Counted from the first letter of the stretch, positions 1 to 8,438 are shown. The stretch: DNA of 64,000 nucleotides from Aquirufa lenticrescens (GCF_019916085.1 NZ_CP049834.1:341501-405500); one strand, 5' to 3'. The notes: generated by a model from the letters alone, not told the origin. Numbers and translations: made by a program.

Positions 1-120
1 GAAGTCGTCCTCGTATTTGATCTGGATTCAAATCAATTAGCGGACTTCTCTGAAGTGGATCAGCAAGGTCTAGAAAAAATTATTGAACTAATTGAGGAGT
101 CTTGGACTTCTTGGGTCTAG
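1..120 (+). CDS. C-terminal end of an unidentified protein (partial)
   Basis: Frame 1 is open from the first base to a TAG at 118-120 and encodes the last 39 residues of a protein cut by the window edge. The tail is acidic, with an amphipathic helix (residues like LEKIIELIEES) and a final WTSWV. I do not recognise the family. Its stop codon overlaps the stop of the convergent psd gene by four bases (CTAG), a tight junction that supports it being a real gene end. Nothing can be said about function. Confidence 0.6.
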   Translation, partial: EVVLVFDLDSNQLADFSEVDQQGLEKIIELIEESWTSWV

Positions 121-776
121 GCTAATCTAGCAATCACCGTTTCTCCACCTACGGGTTTGTCGTCGATGTTTACACAGATCTCTGCGTCTAATGGCAAGTA
201 TATATCGATGCGGCTACCGAATTTAATAAAGCCAAACTCCGTTCCTTGAACAACTGCATCCCCTTCTTTCGCATACCAACAAATACGTTTTGCTAAAGCA
301 CCTGCAATCTGGCGGAATAAGATTTCTGTACCGTTTTCGTGCTTTACTACGTAGGTAGTGCGCTCGTTTTCGGTGCTAGATTTCGGGTGCCAAGCTACCA
401 GGAATTTACCTGGGTGGTATTTGAAATAAGATACAATGCCCGAAATCGGGTTGAAGTTTACGTGTACGTTGATGGGCGACATAAAGATCGAAACCTGGCG
501 ACGTGGACCTTTGAAATATTCTGTTTCGACCGTTTCCTCGATCACCACTACCTTGCCGTCTGCTGGCGCGATGATGTTTTTAGGGTCAAGCACTGTTTGT
601 CGCTTAGGAACACGGAAAAACTGTAGGATAATCAAATAAAACAAGGAGGTGATTACTACGATACTCTCTCTCAAATAAACATTTTCAGGGAAGAAATACG
701 CAAACAGGCCATTAATACCTAATACGATGAGTAATGATGTAAGTAATAGGGTCCGTCCTTCTCTATGTAATGTCAT
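117..776 (-). CDS. psd: Phosphatidylserine decarboxylase proenzyme, short type
   Basis: Makes phosphatidylethanolamine from phosphatidylserine at the inner membrane. The 219 residues fit the short archaeal/Bacteroidota-type Psd. Two hydrophobic segments near residues 9-29 and 37-54 anchor it. The core holds PADGKV (71-76), MSPINVHVN (99-107) and the self-cleavage site FGSRIDIYLP, where cutting between Gly187 and Ser188 would create the pyruvoyl group. No pssA lies next to it in the window. It is transcribed away from the propeller gene at 845 and ends tail-to-tail with the partial gene at 1-120. The start is the ATG at 774-776, about 26 bases downstream of the expected transcription start. 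Confidence 0.93.
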   Translation of the reverse strand: MTLHREGRTLLLTSLLIVLGINGLFAYFFPENVYLRESIVVITSLFYLIILQFFRVPKRQTVLDPKNIIAPADGKVVVIEETVETEYFKGPRRQVSIFMSPINVHVNFNPISGIVSYFKYHPGKFLVAWHPKSSTENERTTYVVKHENGTEILFRQIAGALAKRICWYAKEGDAVVQGTEFGFIKFGSRIDIYLPLDAEICVNIDDKPVGGETVIARLA

Positions 777-796
777 GCGTTGAATGCTAAATAACC

Positions 797-834
797 TTGT
801 TAATTTACAAAATTAGTTATTTTTGGGGACGCAA
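797..834. promoter_or_regulatory. Overlapping divergent promoters (psd / propeller gene)
   Basis: On the plus strand, TTG at 797-799 and TATTTTTG at 818-825 are 18 bases apart and match the Bacteroidota -33/-7 pattern. Transcription would start near 831, about 14 bases before the ATG at 845. On the minus strand, TAATTTTG (808-815) is preceded by TTG (832-834) and would serve psd. The two promoters interleave, so the polymerases may exclude each other. Confidence 0.6.
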
Positions 835-844
835 CCACAATTAT

Positions 845-2263
845 ATGCTAAAAAAAGCGAGTCTGTTACTTCTGTTTGTTCTCCTAATCGGCTTTACAGC
901 GCAGGCTCAGTTTATTAAATGGCAAGAGGAAAATGCGTCGAGTTTTTTGCGACTGAATGTCAATTCCCACGAAATTTCGCGTTTCCGACCAGAACATGGC
1001 TGGAAGCTTTTAGATACCTTACAGACGATTGATGTTGATTTTAGGGATATTAACCCGACATCGGAAGGTGTTAATGAATTCCAAATAAATAAAGGCAATA
1101 CCTATTACTTAACGATTCATTGTACTGGTCAGGTTTATGAATTGAATAAGTCTACCTGGACGTTAAAGCGCTTGGATCAAACATTTTTCCGTGGTGCGAA
1201 TTGCAAGAATAGTATGTTCATGCGGGGGGATGAATTGTACTCTTTTGGTGGTTATGGGTTTTATAGGACGACAAATATATTGACCAAATACGATTTTATT
1301 GGACGTGAATGGTTGTCTATCGCGGCAGAAGGCGATGTTCCTAGTTCAATTTTTGATGGATTATTTGGTTATTCAGTAAAGAAGGATCGATTTTATGTGC
1401 TGAGTACCGTAACCATAAATGATACAGAGCAAAAAAATGCCTTTAATCGAGATTTTGGCATGTATGAATTTGATTTCTTTACTAAAAAATTCACGCGCAT
1501 AGGAGAGGTTAAGTTGCAAGAAGTACGTGATTATCTGATGACTAAAGCGGTGAAGCACTACTTATTTACCGGGAGGTATTTTATTATTCCTGATAAACCC
1601 AATGCAGAATATGCCTATGATACGATGCTGTTGATCGATATAGAGGATAATTTCAAAGTCTACCAATGGACTAATCCACACCGGGTGTATTTAAATTCCC
1701 ATGGTGGAGATGAAACCGAAAATTACATGCATGTGAAGGGCGATAGCATCTTGTGGGCGAGCCCGATTGAGCGAAAAATGAATAATGAAATGGACTTTTC
1801 TCATTTGCTCATTAGTCAAGTGCTGCGCGAATCTTCCTATATAGGGACGTTGGATGAAAGTCCTTGGTATGAAAAGTTTTCGGTCGCCTTGATCTCAATC
1901 GTATCCTTGTTGTTTCTTTTGTTAGGCATACAATTCTATCGTCGCTACCAACGTAATAAACTAAAGAAATCGATTCGCTTTATGCTAGGGGCAAACGAAC
2001 GATTGTTCTTGGATTTCTTGCTTTTGAACTACGAGCAAGGATTTGTCAATGGCCATCAGATTATTGCCTTCTTTGGCAAACACAAAAGTTCTCCAGAATC
2101 GCAGCGTCAGTTTAGAGCGAAATTGATAGAGAATTTCACTAAAACGCTTGGATTACTTTTTGTAGATCAAGAAATTTTGGATGTACAACTCGATGAGCGG
2201 GATCAACGGATGTTTACCTACCGTCTGCAGCCCGGAATCTACCAAAGGCTGAAATCGCTCTAG
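845..2263 (+). CDS. Secreted beta-propeller protein with one membrane span and a cytoplasmic tail
   Basis: The protein has 472 residues. Residues 1-21 look like a signal peptide ending TAQAQ. Residues about 50-330 are beta-rich with Kelch-like blades (for example LYSFGGYGFYRTTNILTKYD at 131-150). One hydrophobic span lies at 347-365, followed by basic RRYQRNKLKK. The tail of about 105 residues is mixed helix and strand, is rich in charged residues and contains a possible winged-helix-like segment (384-440). The layout suggests an outside sensor coupled to a cytoplasmic effector, but no catalytic motif is visible. A TTG start at 797 is rejected because that TTG is the -33 element of its promoter. 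The stop overlaps the next convergent gene by four bases. Confidence 0.8.
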   Translation: MLKKASLLLLFVLLIGFTAQAQFIKWQEENASSFLRLNVNSHEISRFRPEHGWKLLDTLQTIDVDFRDINPTSEGVNEFQINKGNTYYLTIHCTGQVYELNKSTWTLKRLDQTFFRGANCKNSMFMRGDELYSFGGYGFYRTTNILTKYDFIGREWLSIAAEGDVPSSIFDGLFGYSVKKDRFYVLSTVTINDTEQKNAFNRDFGMYEFDFFTKKFTRIGEVKLQEVRDYLMTKAVKHYLFTGRYFIIPDKPNAEYAYDTMLLIDIEDNFKVYQWTNPHRVYLNSHGGDETENYMHVKGDSILWASPIERKMNNEMDFSHLLISQVLRESSYIGTLDESPWYEKFSVALISIVSLLFLLLGIQFYRRYQRNKLKKSIRFMLGANERLFLDFLLLNYEQGFVNGHQIIAFFGKHKSSPESQRQFRAKLIENFTKTLGLLFVDQEILDVQLDERDQRMFTYRLQPGIYQRLKSL

Positions 2264-2805
2264 TCCTTAAAGATGATGATGGGATCCGTTTCGATGGTAT
2301 TGCTTTTATTGAAAGCATTGTCTCGGATGAAAATTTTAAACTTCAACGTGTCATTTTTCGCCGTAAACTGCGGGCTGTAGCCTTTATAGAAAGCGTACAC
2401 GAATTGGGTAGAATAATCAATGCTACCTTCAATGGGCCCAGATTTTTGATTCGGTTTGAAGTTAAAATTCATCAAACCGCCCAGCGCCGGTGTAAAGGTA
2501 ATAGGAATAAAGACGCCATTCTTTTGCAACATGACCGCCACTTCGAAATTGCGAAAATCCTTATATTTTACATCTGATTTTAATTGAGCTTCCGTTAGCC
2601 CTAGGTCCCCTTCGGCATCTTGAAAGTTAATGCTCATAATGACGGAATCGATTTTCGCCGTTCCCCCAAAACCGTCGTTACTCGTTTTCGTGATCTTTTG
2701 AATCGACTTAAATGAAATTGCAGGCGTTGAGCTAAAGCTGGGTTCTTGTACACAAGCACCCAAACCTAATAATACGACCGCTACAATTCCGATTAATTTC
2801 CGCAT
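2260..2805 (-). CDS. Hypothetical lipoprotein
   Basis: The protein has 181 residues from the first ATG. An upstream in-frame TTG would add four residues. The N-terminus is a lipoprotein signal with lipobox GLGAC, the lipidated cysteine being residue 18. The mature part is beta-rich with the DAEGDLGLT motif common in small Bacteroidota lipoproteins of unknown role. It probably sits in the outer or inner membrane facing the periplasm. It is read divergently from the LuxE-like gene and converges on the propeller gene, sharing the CTAG stop junction at 2260-2263. No function can be assigned. Confidence 0.75.
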   Translation of the reverse strand: MRKLIGIVAVVLLGLGACVQEPSFSSTPAISFKSIQKITKTSNDGFGGTAKIDSVIMSINFQDAEGDLGLTEAQLKSDVKYKDFRNFEVAVMLQKNGVFIPITFTPALGGLMNFNFKPNQKSGPIEGSIDYSTQFVYAFYKGYSPQFTAKNDTLKFKIFIRDNAFNKSNTIETDPIIIFKD

Positions 2806-2846
2806 TGATTCATTCAATTTTCAACAGTAAAGTTAATGATTTGCGT

Positions 2847-2854
2847 TAATTTTG
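2847..2854 (+). promoter_or_regulatory. -7 promoter element of the LuxE-like gene
   Basis: TAATTTTG matches TAnnTTTG exactly. It lies 21 bases before the chosen ATG at 2876 and rules out the upstream TTG at 2852 as a start, because that TTG is inside the element. No clear -33 TTG was picked out. Confidence 0.5.
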
Positions 2855-2875
2855 CGCTACATCAGTAAAAATCAA

Positions 2876-3916
2876 ATGGATCAAACGATCGCACAGGAAA
2901 GGGAGAGTTTAAAAAGTCGGGTCTTGCACATGCAGGCAGCTGATTTTGATGAGCTTGCTTTGGATGTGTTTCGTTTTCAGTCCGCGAATAATCCGCTCTA
3001 TCAGCAATATGTTCAGCTTTCTGGTATTTTGCCAGAGAAGATAGATCATTGGACTCAGATTCCCTTTTTACCCATTGAGCTATTTAAAAATCACCAGGTA
3101 TTAACAGGGTCACAACCCGTTTTATTCTCTTTTGAAAGTTCCGGAACAACTGGTCAAATCCCCTCCAAACACCCTGTTTGCGATCCCGGATTCTACCAAG
3201 AAATTTCCAAAATTGCCTTTGAACGGGAATATGGCTCACTCGGTGAGTATCATATTTTTGCCTTATTGCCGTCTTATTTAGAGCGCTCTACTTCCTCGTT
3301 GGTCTTTATGATGGATCATTTCATCAAAGCATCGGGGTCTGAATTGTCTGGTTTTTATTTGAATCAGTACGAGGAGCTGGTGCAAGCTTTGCGGAAAGCT
3401 TTAGCGACGGATAAGAAAGTGTGGCTGATGGGTGTGACTTTTGGTTTGTTGGATTTAGTGGATTCAGGGATTGATTTGTCTTTTTTACGAGAGCACAAGG
3501 ATCGTTTGATTGTGATGGAGACGGGCGGAATGAAAGGTCGCCGCGAAGAGTGGATTCGGGATAAGGTGCATGCCTATTTACAAGAAAAGATGGGACTGGA
3601 TTCGATCGCTTCTGAATACGGAATGACGGAGTTATTTTCGCAGGGCTATGCGAAATCTCAGGGTATTTTTACCCCAGCTTATACGATGCGGGTTTGTTTG
3701 CGGGAGGTGGGCGATCCGTTTGCTTTAGTGACGCAGCCGCATAAAACGGGGGGGATTAAAGTGGCTGATTTAGGCAATATAGATTCCTGTTCCTTCATCG
3801 AAACAAGGGATTTAGGCTCCTTAGAAGACGATGGTATTCAATTTAAAGTATTAGGCCGCTTCGATAATTCCGAAATGCGCGGTTGCAGCCTAATGGTCTC
3901 AGGGATGGGGAACTAG
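2876..3916 (+). CDS. LuxE/PaaK-like acyl-adenylating enzyme
   Basis: A 346-residue member of the LuxE acyl-protein synthetase branch of the AMP-forming enzymes. Visible signatures are SSGTTG (88-93), the nucleotide loop; METGGMKGRR (215-224), a LuxE-type block; EYGMTE (247-252), the adenylate-binding motif; RDLG (311-314) and GRFD (327-330). It should activate a carboxylic acid with ATP and pass the acyl group to a thiol or protein. The substrate cannot be read from sequence. No luciferase, reductase or acyl-carrier gene is nearby, so this is not a lux operon. It stands alone and converges on moaE with an 18-base overlap. Confidence 0.82.
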   Translation: MDQTIAQERESLKSRVLHMQAADFDELALDVFRFQSANNPLYQQYVQLSGILPEKIDHWTQIPFLPIELFKNHQVLTGSQPVLFSFESSGTTGQIPSKHPVCDPGFYQEISKIAFEREYGSLGEYHIFALLPSYLERSTSSLVFMMDHFIKASGSELSGFYLNQYEELVQALRKALATDKKVWLMGVTFGLLDLVDSGIDLSFLREHKDRLIVMETGGMKGRREEWIRDKVHAYLQEKMGLDSIASEYGMTELFSQGYAKSQGIFTPAYTMRVCLREVGDPFALVTQPHKTGGIKVADLGNIDSCSFIETRDLGSLEDDGIQFKVLGRFDNSEMRGCSLMVSGMGN

Positions 3917-4318
3917 CCACGATGAGCCGTCTTCGTAGAATTCATTTTTCCAAATAGGCACTTCCTTTTTCAAGGTATCAATCAACCATTCGCAGGCCTT
4001 GAAGGCTTCTGCTCGGTGCACCGAAGTCACTCCGATCAATACGGCAATATCTCCGATTTCCAATGGACCCATTCTGTGGACTAAAGCTATTCGCTCGATG
4101 GGCCATTTTTCAGCCGCTTGATCACACAACAATTCGATCTGTTTCAAGGCCATGGGAGGGTAGGCCTCCATCGTCAATGCTTTGACCTCTTTTCCTTGAT
4201 TCTTATTTCTAATGGTTCCTATAAACAGACAAATGCCACCTGCCACCGGATCCTGCAAGAATTGGTAGTAAGGGTCGATCGAAATCGCCTCAGCGCTCAA
4301 GTCGATTTTGTGGATCAT
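3899..4318 (-). CDS. moaE: Molybdopterin synthase catalytic subunit MoaE
   Basis: With thiocarboxylated MoaD this converts precursor Z (cPMP) to molybdopterin in the cytoplasm. The 139 residues match the family length. Arg37 in GTIRNKN, His101-Arg102 in SVHRAEAF, and the lysines of TLKKEVPIWKNE (117 and 124, equivalent to the catalytic lysines of E. coli MoaE) are present. It overlaps folA by four bases, so the two are cotranscribed, and its 3' end overlaps the LuxE-like gene. No other molybdenum-cofactor gene is in the window. Confidence 0.93.
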   Translation of the reverse strand: MIHKIDLSAEAISIDPYYQFLQDPVAGGICLFIGTIRNKNQGKEVKALTMEAYPPMALKQIELLCDQAAEKWPIERIALVHRMGPLEIGDIAVLIGVTSVHRAEAFKACEWLIDTLKKEVPIWKNEFYEDGSSWLVPHP

Positions 4319-4803
4319 TTTCTACTGTAGGTCAAATAACTGTATTGGTAGGTGTTTTTCTCGTCGGTCACCCCGCGTTCTTTTTCGGTGACAGTCCATT
4401 GATCTGCCGGAATCTCTGGGAAAAAGGCGTCTCCCTCAAAAATATCGTGCAGTTGAGTGACCAAAATTTGATCCGCTACCGCTAGAGAAAGGGCATAAAT
4501 TTCTGCACCTCCCACGATGAAAATATCTTCACGACTGAGTGATTTTGCCTTCAAGATGGCCTCTTCGATGGAAGTCGTGCAGATAACGCCCTCGATTTGT
4601 AAGCCAGGTGTGCGCGAAATAACAATTGTAGTTCGATTAGGAAGCGGTTTGCCGATGGAGTCATAGGTTTTGCGTCCCATGATAATCACGTGACCCGTGG
4701 TTAAGGCCTTGAATCTTTTCAGATCCGCCGGCAAATGCCAAATCAGTTCATTGTTTTTTCCAATGACCCGGTTTTCATCAAAAGCAACGAGTATTTTTAT
4801 CAC
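4315..4803 (-). CDS. folA: Dihydrofolate reductase
   Basis: Reduces dihydrofolate to tetrahydrofolate with NADPH. The 162 residues are typical. The signature is WHLPADLKRFK with the catalytic acid Asp27, followed by IIMGRKTYDSIGKPLPNR and IFIVGGAEIY, which bind NADPH. The start is a GTG at 4801-4803, giving the usual MIKILVAFDENRVIG opening. It is the first gene of a folA-moaE pair, four bases overlapping. folK, another folate gene, lies separately at 16.1 kb. Confidence 0.95.
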   Translation of the reverse strand: MIKILVAFDENRVIGKNNELIWHLPADLKRFKALTTGHVIIMGRKTYDSIGKPLPNRTTIVISRTPGLQIEGVICTTSIEEAILKAKSLSREDIFIVGGAEIYALSLAVADQILVTQLHDIFEGDAFFPEIPADQWTVTEKERGVTDEKNTYQYSYLTYSRK

Positions 4804-4822
4804 GATTTCTACAATTTGTTGT

Positions 4823-4830
4823 CAAAAATA
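4823..4830 (-). promoter_or_regulatory. -7 promoter element of folA-moaE
   Basis: The minus strand reads TATTTTTG, an exact TAnnTTTG match, 20 bases upstream of the folA GTG. No convincing -33 TTG was seen at the usual distance. Confidence 0.45.
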
Positions 4831-4878
4831 AGGGAATTTTTGGGTTCTGCCGAACCTTAACGAAAGTCTATTTTTTAT

Positions 4879-4909
4879 TTTGCAAATCGACCTTAAAACG
4901 CTAACTTTG
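4879..4909 (+). promoter_or_regulatory. Promoter of carB and possibly the RND operon
   Basis: TTTG (4879-4882) is followed after 19 bases by TAACTTTG (4902-4909), an excellent Bacteroidota -33/-7 pair. The predicted start near 4914 leaves a leader of about 65 bases before the GTG at 4979. I see no hairpin or riboswitch in that leader. Confidence 0.7.
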
Positions 4910-4978
4910 CACAATTTTGGAGCTTAACCAAGCAGCCCAAAAAACACATATCCATTCAGAATTTAATTTATACCCCCT

Positions 4979-7813
4979 GTGCCTAAAGATTCTTCGATTA
5001 AATCCGTCCTAATTATTGGTTCTGGTCCTATTGTGATCGGTCAAGCTTGTGAATTCGACTACTCTGGTTCTCAAGCCGCTCGTTCCCTGAGGGAAGAAGG
5101 CATCGAGGTGATCTTGATTAACTCGAATCCAGCGACGATTATGACCGATCCGATGAACGCGGATCACGTGTATTTGAAGCCTTTAGAGAAAGCATCGATT
5201 ATTCACATTTTAGAAAATCACAAAATTGATGCCGTTTTACCTACCATGGGAGGTCAAACAGCCTTGAACTTAGCGATTGATTGTGATGCGGCTGGAATTT
5301 GGGCCAAATACGGTGTGCGCATCATCGGGGTGGATATCAAAGCCATCGAAACGACGGAAGATCGCGAGAAATTCCGTTTGAAGATGTTAGAAATCGGGGT
5401 GGGTGTGTGTAAAGGACGTACGGCTCGTTCGTTCCTGGAAGGAAAAGAGATTGCACAAGAAACGGGATTTCCGTTGGTTATTCGCCCATCGTTTACCTTA
5501 GGAGGAACGGGTGGTGGTTTCGTGCACGATCCTAAAGATTTTGATGCAGCCTTGAACAAAGGTTTGCATGCTTCTCCTACGCACGAAGTGTTAGTGGAGC
5601 AATCCATCATGGGTTGGCAAGAATATGAATTAGAACTTTTACGCGATAATTTAGGCAACGTGATCATTATCTGTTCGATCGAAAACTTCGATCCGATGGG
5701 TATTCACACAGGTGATTCAATCACCGTAGCGCCAGCGATGACGCTTCCTGACACGATCTACCAACGCATGCGCGATATGGCCATCAAGATGATGAACGCT
5801 ATCGGTCAGTTTGCGGGTGGATGTAATGTTCAGTTCTCGTTGAATCCGGAAACAGATGAAATTATCGCAATTGAGATTAACCCACGGGTGTCTCGCTCTT
5901 CGGCTTTGGCCTCTAAAGCAACGGGATATCCGATTGCCAAGATCGCTGCGAAAATGGCGATTGGTTATAATTTAGATGAATTAACGAATGCGATCACGGG
6001 TACAACATCTGCTTATTTCGAGCCGGCATTAGACTATGTGATTGTGAAAGTGCCACGTTGGAATTTTGACAAATTCAAAGGGGCAGATCGCACCCTTGGA
6101 TTGCAAATGAAATCCGTAGGTGAAACGATGGGTATCGGCCGTAATTTCCAAGAAGCCTTACAAAAAGCGTGTCAATCGCTAGAGATCAAGCGTAACGGTA
6201 TGGGTGCGGATGGAAAAGAATTACGCGATCAAGATGCAATTATGCATTCGCTTGCGAATCCATCTTGGAACCGTTTATTCCATATCTATGATGCCTTCAA
6301 AATGGGCATTTCGTTCAAAACGATTCAGCAATTAACGAAGATCAACAAATGGTTCTTGAACCAAATCGAAGATCTAGTGCGTGTGGAAAAGGAGATGGAG
6401 AAATACTCGATCCACAATATCCCTACGATTTTATTAGAGGAAGCGAAGCACAAAGGTTTCGCAGATCGACAAATCGCTCATACACTTCGTTGTTTAGAAT
6501 CTGAAGTATACGACAAGCGTAACGCGGTAGGCATCAAGCGTATCTACAAATGCGTGGATACCTGTGCGGCAGAATTTGAAGCAAAGACTCCGTACTATTA
6601 TTCGACTTTCGGTCAAGAAGGAGCATCGGCTGTGTTAGATAACGAATCAGTGTCTTCAGGACGTAAAAAAGTAGTCGTTTTAGGTTCAGGCCCTAATCGT
6701 ATTGGTCAAGGAATTGAGTTTGACTACTCCTGTGTGCACGGCGTTTTAGCCGCGAAAGAAGCGGGTTACGAGACGATTATGATCAACTCGAATCCAGAGA
6801 CGGTTTCGACGGACTTTGACATTGCTGATAAATTATACTTTGAACCGGTATTCTGGGAGCACGTATACGATATTATTCAACACGAAAAGCCAGAAGGTGT
6901 TATTGTGCAATTAGGAGGCCAAACAGCCTTGAAATTAGCTGAGAAGCTTTCGAAATACGGTATCAAGATCTTAGGAACTTCGTTTGAAGCCTTGGATTTA
7001 GCGGAAGATCGCGGTGCGTTCTCAAGCTTGTTGAAAGATTTAGATATTCCATACCCTAAGTTCGGAGTATGTGAAGATGCGGACAATGCGGTGGCATTAG
7101 GTCGCGAGTTAGGATACCCATTATTAGTTCGTCCATCGTATGTATTAGGTGGTCAATCGATGAAAATTGTCATCAACGAACAAGAATTAGAGCAACACGT
7201 GGTGGATATCTTACGTGATATTCCAGGAAATAAAATTTTATTAGATCACTTCTTAGAGAATGCGATCGAAGCAGAGGCAGATGCGATCTGCGACGGTGAG
7301 GATGTATACATCATCGGAATGATGGAGCACATCGAGCCAGCGGGGATTCACTCAGGAGATTCTCACTCGGTCTTGCCTCCATTCGATTTATCGGAGAATG
7401 TGATGAAGCAAATCGAAGATCACACGCGTAAAATTGCGGTGGCGTTGAAGACCAAAGGTCTATTAAATATCCAGTTCGCCGTGAAAGACGAAGTGGTGTA
7501 CATCATCGAAGCGAACCCTCGTGCTTCTCGTACCGTTCCATTCATTTGCAAGGCTTACCAAGAGCCTTACGTGAACTACGCAACGAAAGTAATGTTAGGG
7601 GACAAGAAAGTGAAAGATTTCAATTTCAAGCCGGTGAAAAAAGGATTTGCTATCAAAATTCCGGTATTCTCTTTCTCTAAATTCCCGAACGTAAACATGG
7701 AATTAGGGCCAGAAATGAAGTCAACAGGTGAGGCAATCTATTTCATCGATGATTTGAAAGACGATTTCTTCCGCAAAGTTTATGGTGAAAGAAACTTATA
7801 TCTAAGTAGATAA
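4979..7813 (+). CDS. carB: Carbamoyl-phosphate synthase large subunit, lacking the allosteric domain
   Basis: Makes carbamoyl phosphate for arginine and pyrimidines from bicarbonate, two ATP and ammonia from CarA. There are two homologous ATP-grasp halves: about 1-400 (opening SVLIIGSGPIVIGQACEFDY) and about 560-940 (opening VVVLGSGPNRIGQGIEFDY), joined by an oligomerisation region. The start is GTG at 4979. It has 944 residues against about 1073 in E. coli: the protein stops at ERNLYLSR, just after LGPEMKSTGEA, so the C-terminal MGS-like domain that binds UMP and ornithine is absent. The reading frame is clean, so this is a short form rather than a visible break. carA is not nearby. Confidence 0.95.
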   Translation: MPKDSSIKSVLIIGSGPIVIGQACEFDYSGSQAARSLREEGIEVILINSNPATIMTDPMNADHVYLKPLEKASIIHILENHKIDAVLPTMGGQTALNLAIDCDAAGIWAKYGVRIIGVDIKAIETTEDREKFRLKMLEIGVGVCKGRTARSFLEGKEIAQETGFPLVIRPSFTLGGTGGGFVHDPKDFDAALNKGLHASPTHEVLVEQSIMGWQEYELELLRDNLGNVIIICSIENFDPMGIHTGDSITVAPAMTLPDTIYQRMRDMAIKMMNAIGQFAGGCNVQFSLNPETDEIIAIEINPRVSRSSALASKATGYPIAKIAAKMAIGYNLDELTNAITGTTSAYFEPALDYVIVKVPRWNFDKFKGADRTLGLQMKSVGETMGIGRNFQEALQKACQSLEIKRNGMGADGKELRDQDAIMHSLANPSWNRLFHIYDAFKMGISFKTIQQLTKINKWFLNQIEDLVRVEKEMEKYSIHNIPTILLEEAKHKGFADRQIAHTLRCLESEVYDKRNAVGIKRIYKCVDTCAAEFEAKTPYYYSTFGQEGASAVLDNESVSSGRKKVVVLGSGPNRIGQGIEFDYSCVHGVLAAKEAGYETIMINSNPETVSTDFDIADKLYFEPVFWEHVYDIIQHEKPEGVIVQLGGQTALKLAEKLSKYGIKILGTSFEALDLAEDRGAFSSLLKDLDIPYPKFGVCEDADNAVALGRELGYPLLVRPSYVLGGQSMKIVINEQELEQHVVDILRDIPGNKILLDHFLENAIEAEADAICDGEDVYIIGMMEHIEPAGIHSGDSHSVLPPFDLSENVMKQIEDHTRKIAVALKTKGLLNIQFAVKDEVVYIIEANPRASRTVPFICKAYQEPYVNYATKVMLGDKKVKDFNFKPVKKGFAIKIPVFSFSKFPNVNMELGPEMKSTGEAIYFIDDLKDDFFRKVYGERNLYLSR

Positions 7814-7814
7814 A

Positions 7815-8066
7815 ATGTTAAAACTTATTGCGATCATCTTGGTTATGGTGTATGTGGTGATGCCCTTACTTCGTTTTTTGATGAAAGGCTACGTCATTAC
7901 ACAGGTGCACAAGAAGATGTCAGAGCAAGAAATTCGCTCGAAGCAGGCTGCTTCGAAAGCGCGAAAAGAAGGCAGCATTGATGTGGACTTTGTGCCACCT
8001 AAGACGAAAACTAAAACCGATGACGTAGGGGGTGATTATGTTCCCTACGAGGAAATCAAGGATTGA
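7815..8066 (+). CDS. DUF4834-like small membrane protein
   Basis: The protein has 83 residues: one N-terminal transmembrane helix (about 2-22) and a charged cytoplasmic tail ending DDVGGDYVPYEEIKD. The tail pattern (VDFVPP, DYVPYEEI) resembles the DUF4834 family of Bacteroidota. Function is unknown. It begins one base after the carB stop and is followed after one base by the next gene, so it is in the carB transcript. Confidence 0.75.
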   Translation: MLKLIAIILVMVYVVMPLLRFLMKGYVITQVHKKMSEQEIRSKQAASKARKEGSIDVDFVPPKTKTKTDDVGGDYVPYEEIKD

Positions 8067-8067
8067 A

Positions 8068-8364
8068 ATGATTAGAGGAATACTGGTTTATTTCTTGCTG
8101 GTTTTTTGTTTGTTAACGAAAGATGGCCTTTCTTTAGCACTTGATGTGTTGTGTGAAAAGAGTTCTATTTCAGTAGAGATGTCATTCGAGGATTCTTTGG
8201 AAGAAGATGGATCGGATGATTTTTTTGCTAGTGAAGATTTTGGCCTACAACTAAACCAAAATCACAACGATAGTTTAGCTGATAGATCCATTCATGATCA
8301 CTACAGCCAATCCGCCCTTAATGTGCTCTTAGAGCAAGTGAGTCCCCCTCCCCGCATAGCGTAA
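8068..8364 (+). CDS. Small hypothetical protein with N-terminal hydrophobic segment
   Basis: A 98-residue protein with an N-terminal hydrophobic stretch (about 3-26), then a very acidic middle (EDSLEEDGSDDFFASEDF) and an end of SPPPRIA. I do not recognise it. It could be a secreted or membrane-tethered peptide. The ATG at 8068 is preferred to the ATG at 8038, which overlaps the previous gene. It follows DUF4834 by one base and sits ahead of the RND efflux genes, so it may be an accessory of that operon, but this is only context. Confidence 0.6.
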   Translation: MIRGILVYFLLVFCLLTKDGLSLALDVLCEKSSISVEMSFEDSLEEDGSDDFFASEDFGLQLNQNHNDSLADRSIHDHYSQSALNVLLEQVSPPPRIA

Positions 8365-8408
8365 TACGCGTGCCTTATTGAAACAAAATCATAAAATCTT
8401 CTTGTAAC

Positions 8409-8427
8409 GTATGCCTAAACAGCATAC
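8409..8427. promoter_or_regulatory. Inverted repeat in the only gap ahead of the RND genes
   Basis: GTATGC (8409-8414) and GCATAC (8422-8427) form perfect 6-base arms around a 7-base spacer, 11 bases before the ATG at 8439. No T-run follows, so it is not an intrinsic terminator. It may be an operator or an mRNA hairpin. No TAnnTTTG promoter is visible in the same 74-base gap. Confidence 0.35.
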
Positions 8428-8438
8428 AACTGAACGGT

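Noticed and set aside
339-639. Two plus-strand ORFs inside psd
   Set aside because: They are antisense shadows of a clear psd gene and show no recognisable domain.
797-844. Longer start of the propeller protein at TTG 797
   Set aside because: The TTG at 797-799 is the -33 element of its own promoter, and the ATG at 845 begins a clear signal peptide.
2876-3916. Lux operon
   Set aside because: Only the LuxE-like gene is present. No luxA, luxB, luxC or luxD is nearby.
4910-4978. Riboswitch in the carB leader
   Set aside because: The leader is about 65 bases with no stable hairpin and no known aptamer signature.
8365-8438. Terminator between the two small proteins
   Set aside because: The inverted repeat has no T-run, so I list it only as a possible operator or mRNA hairpin.
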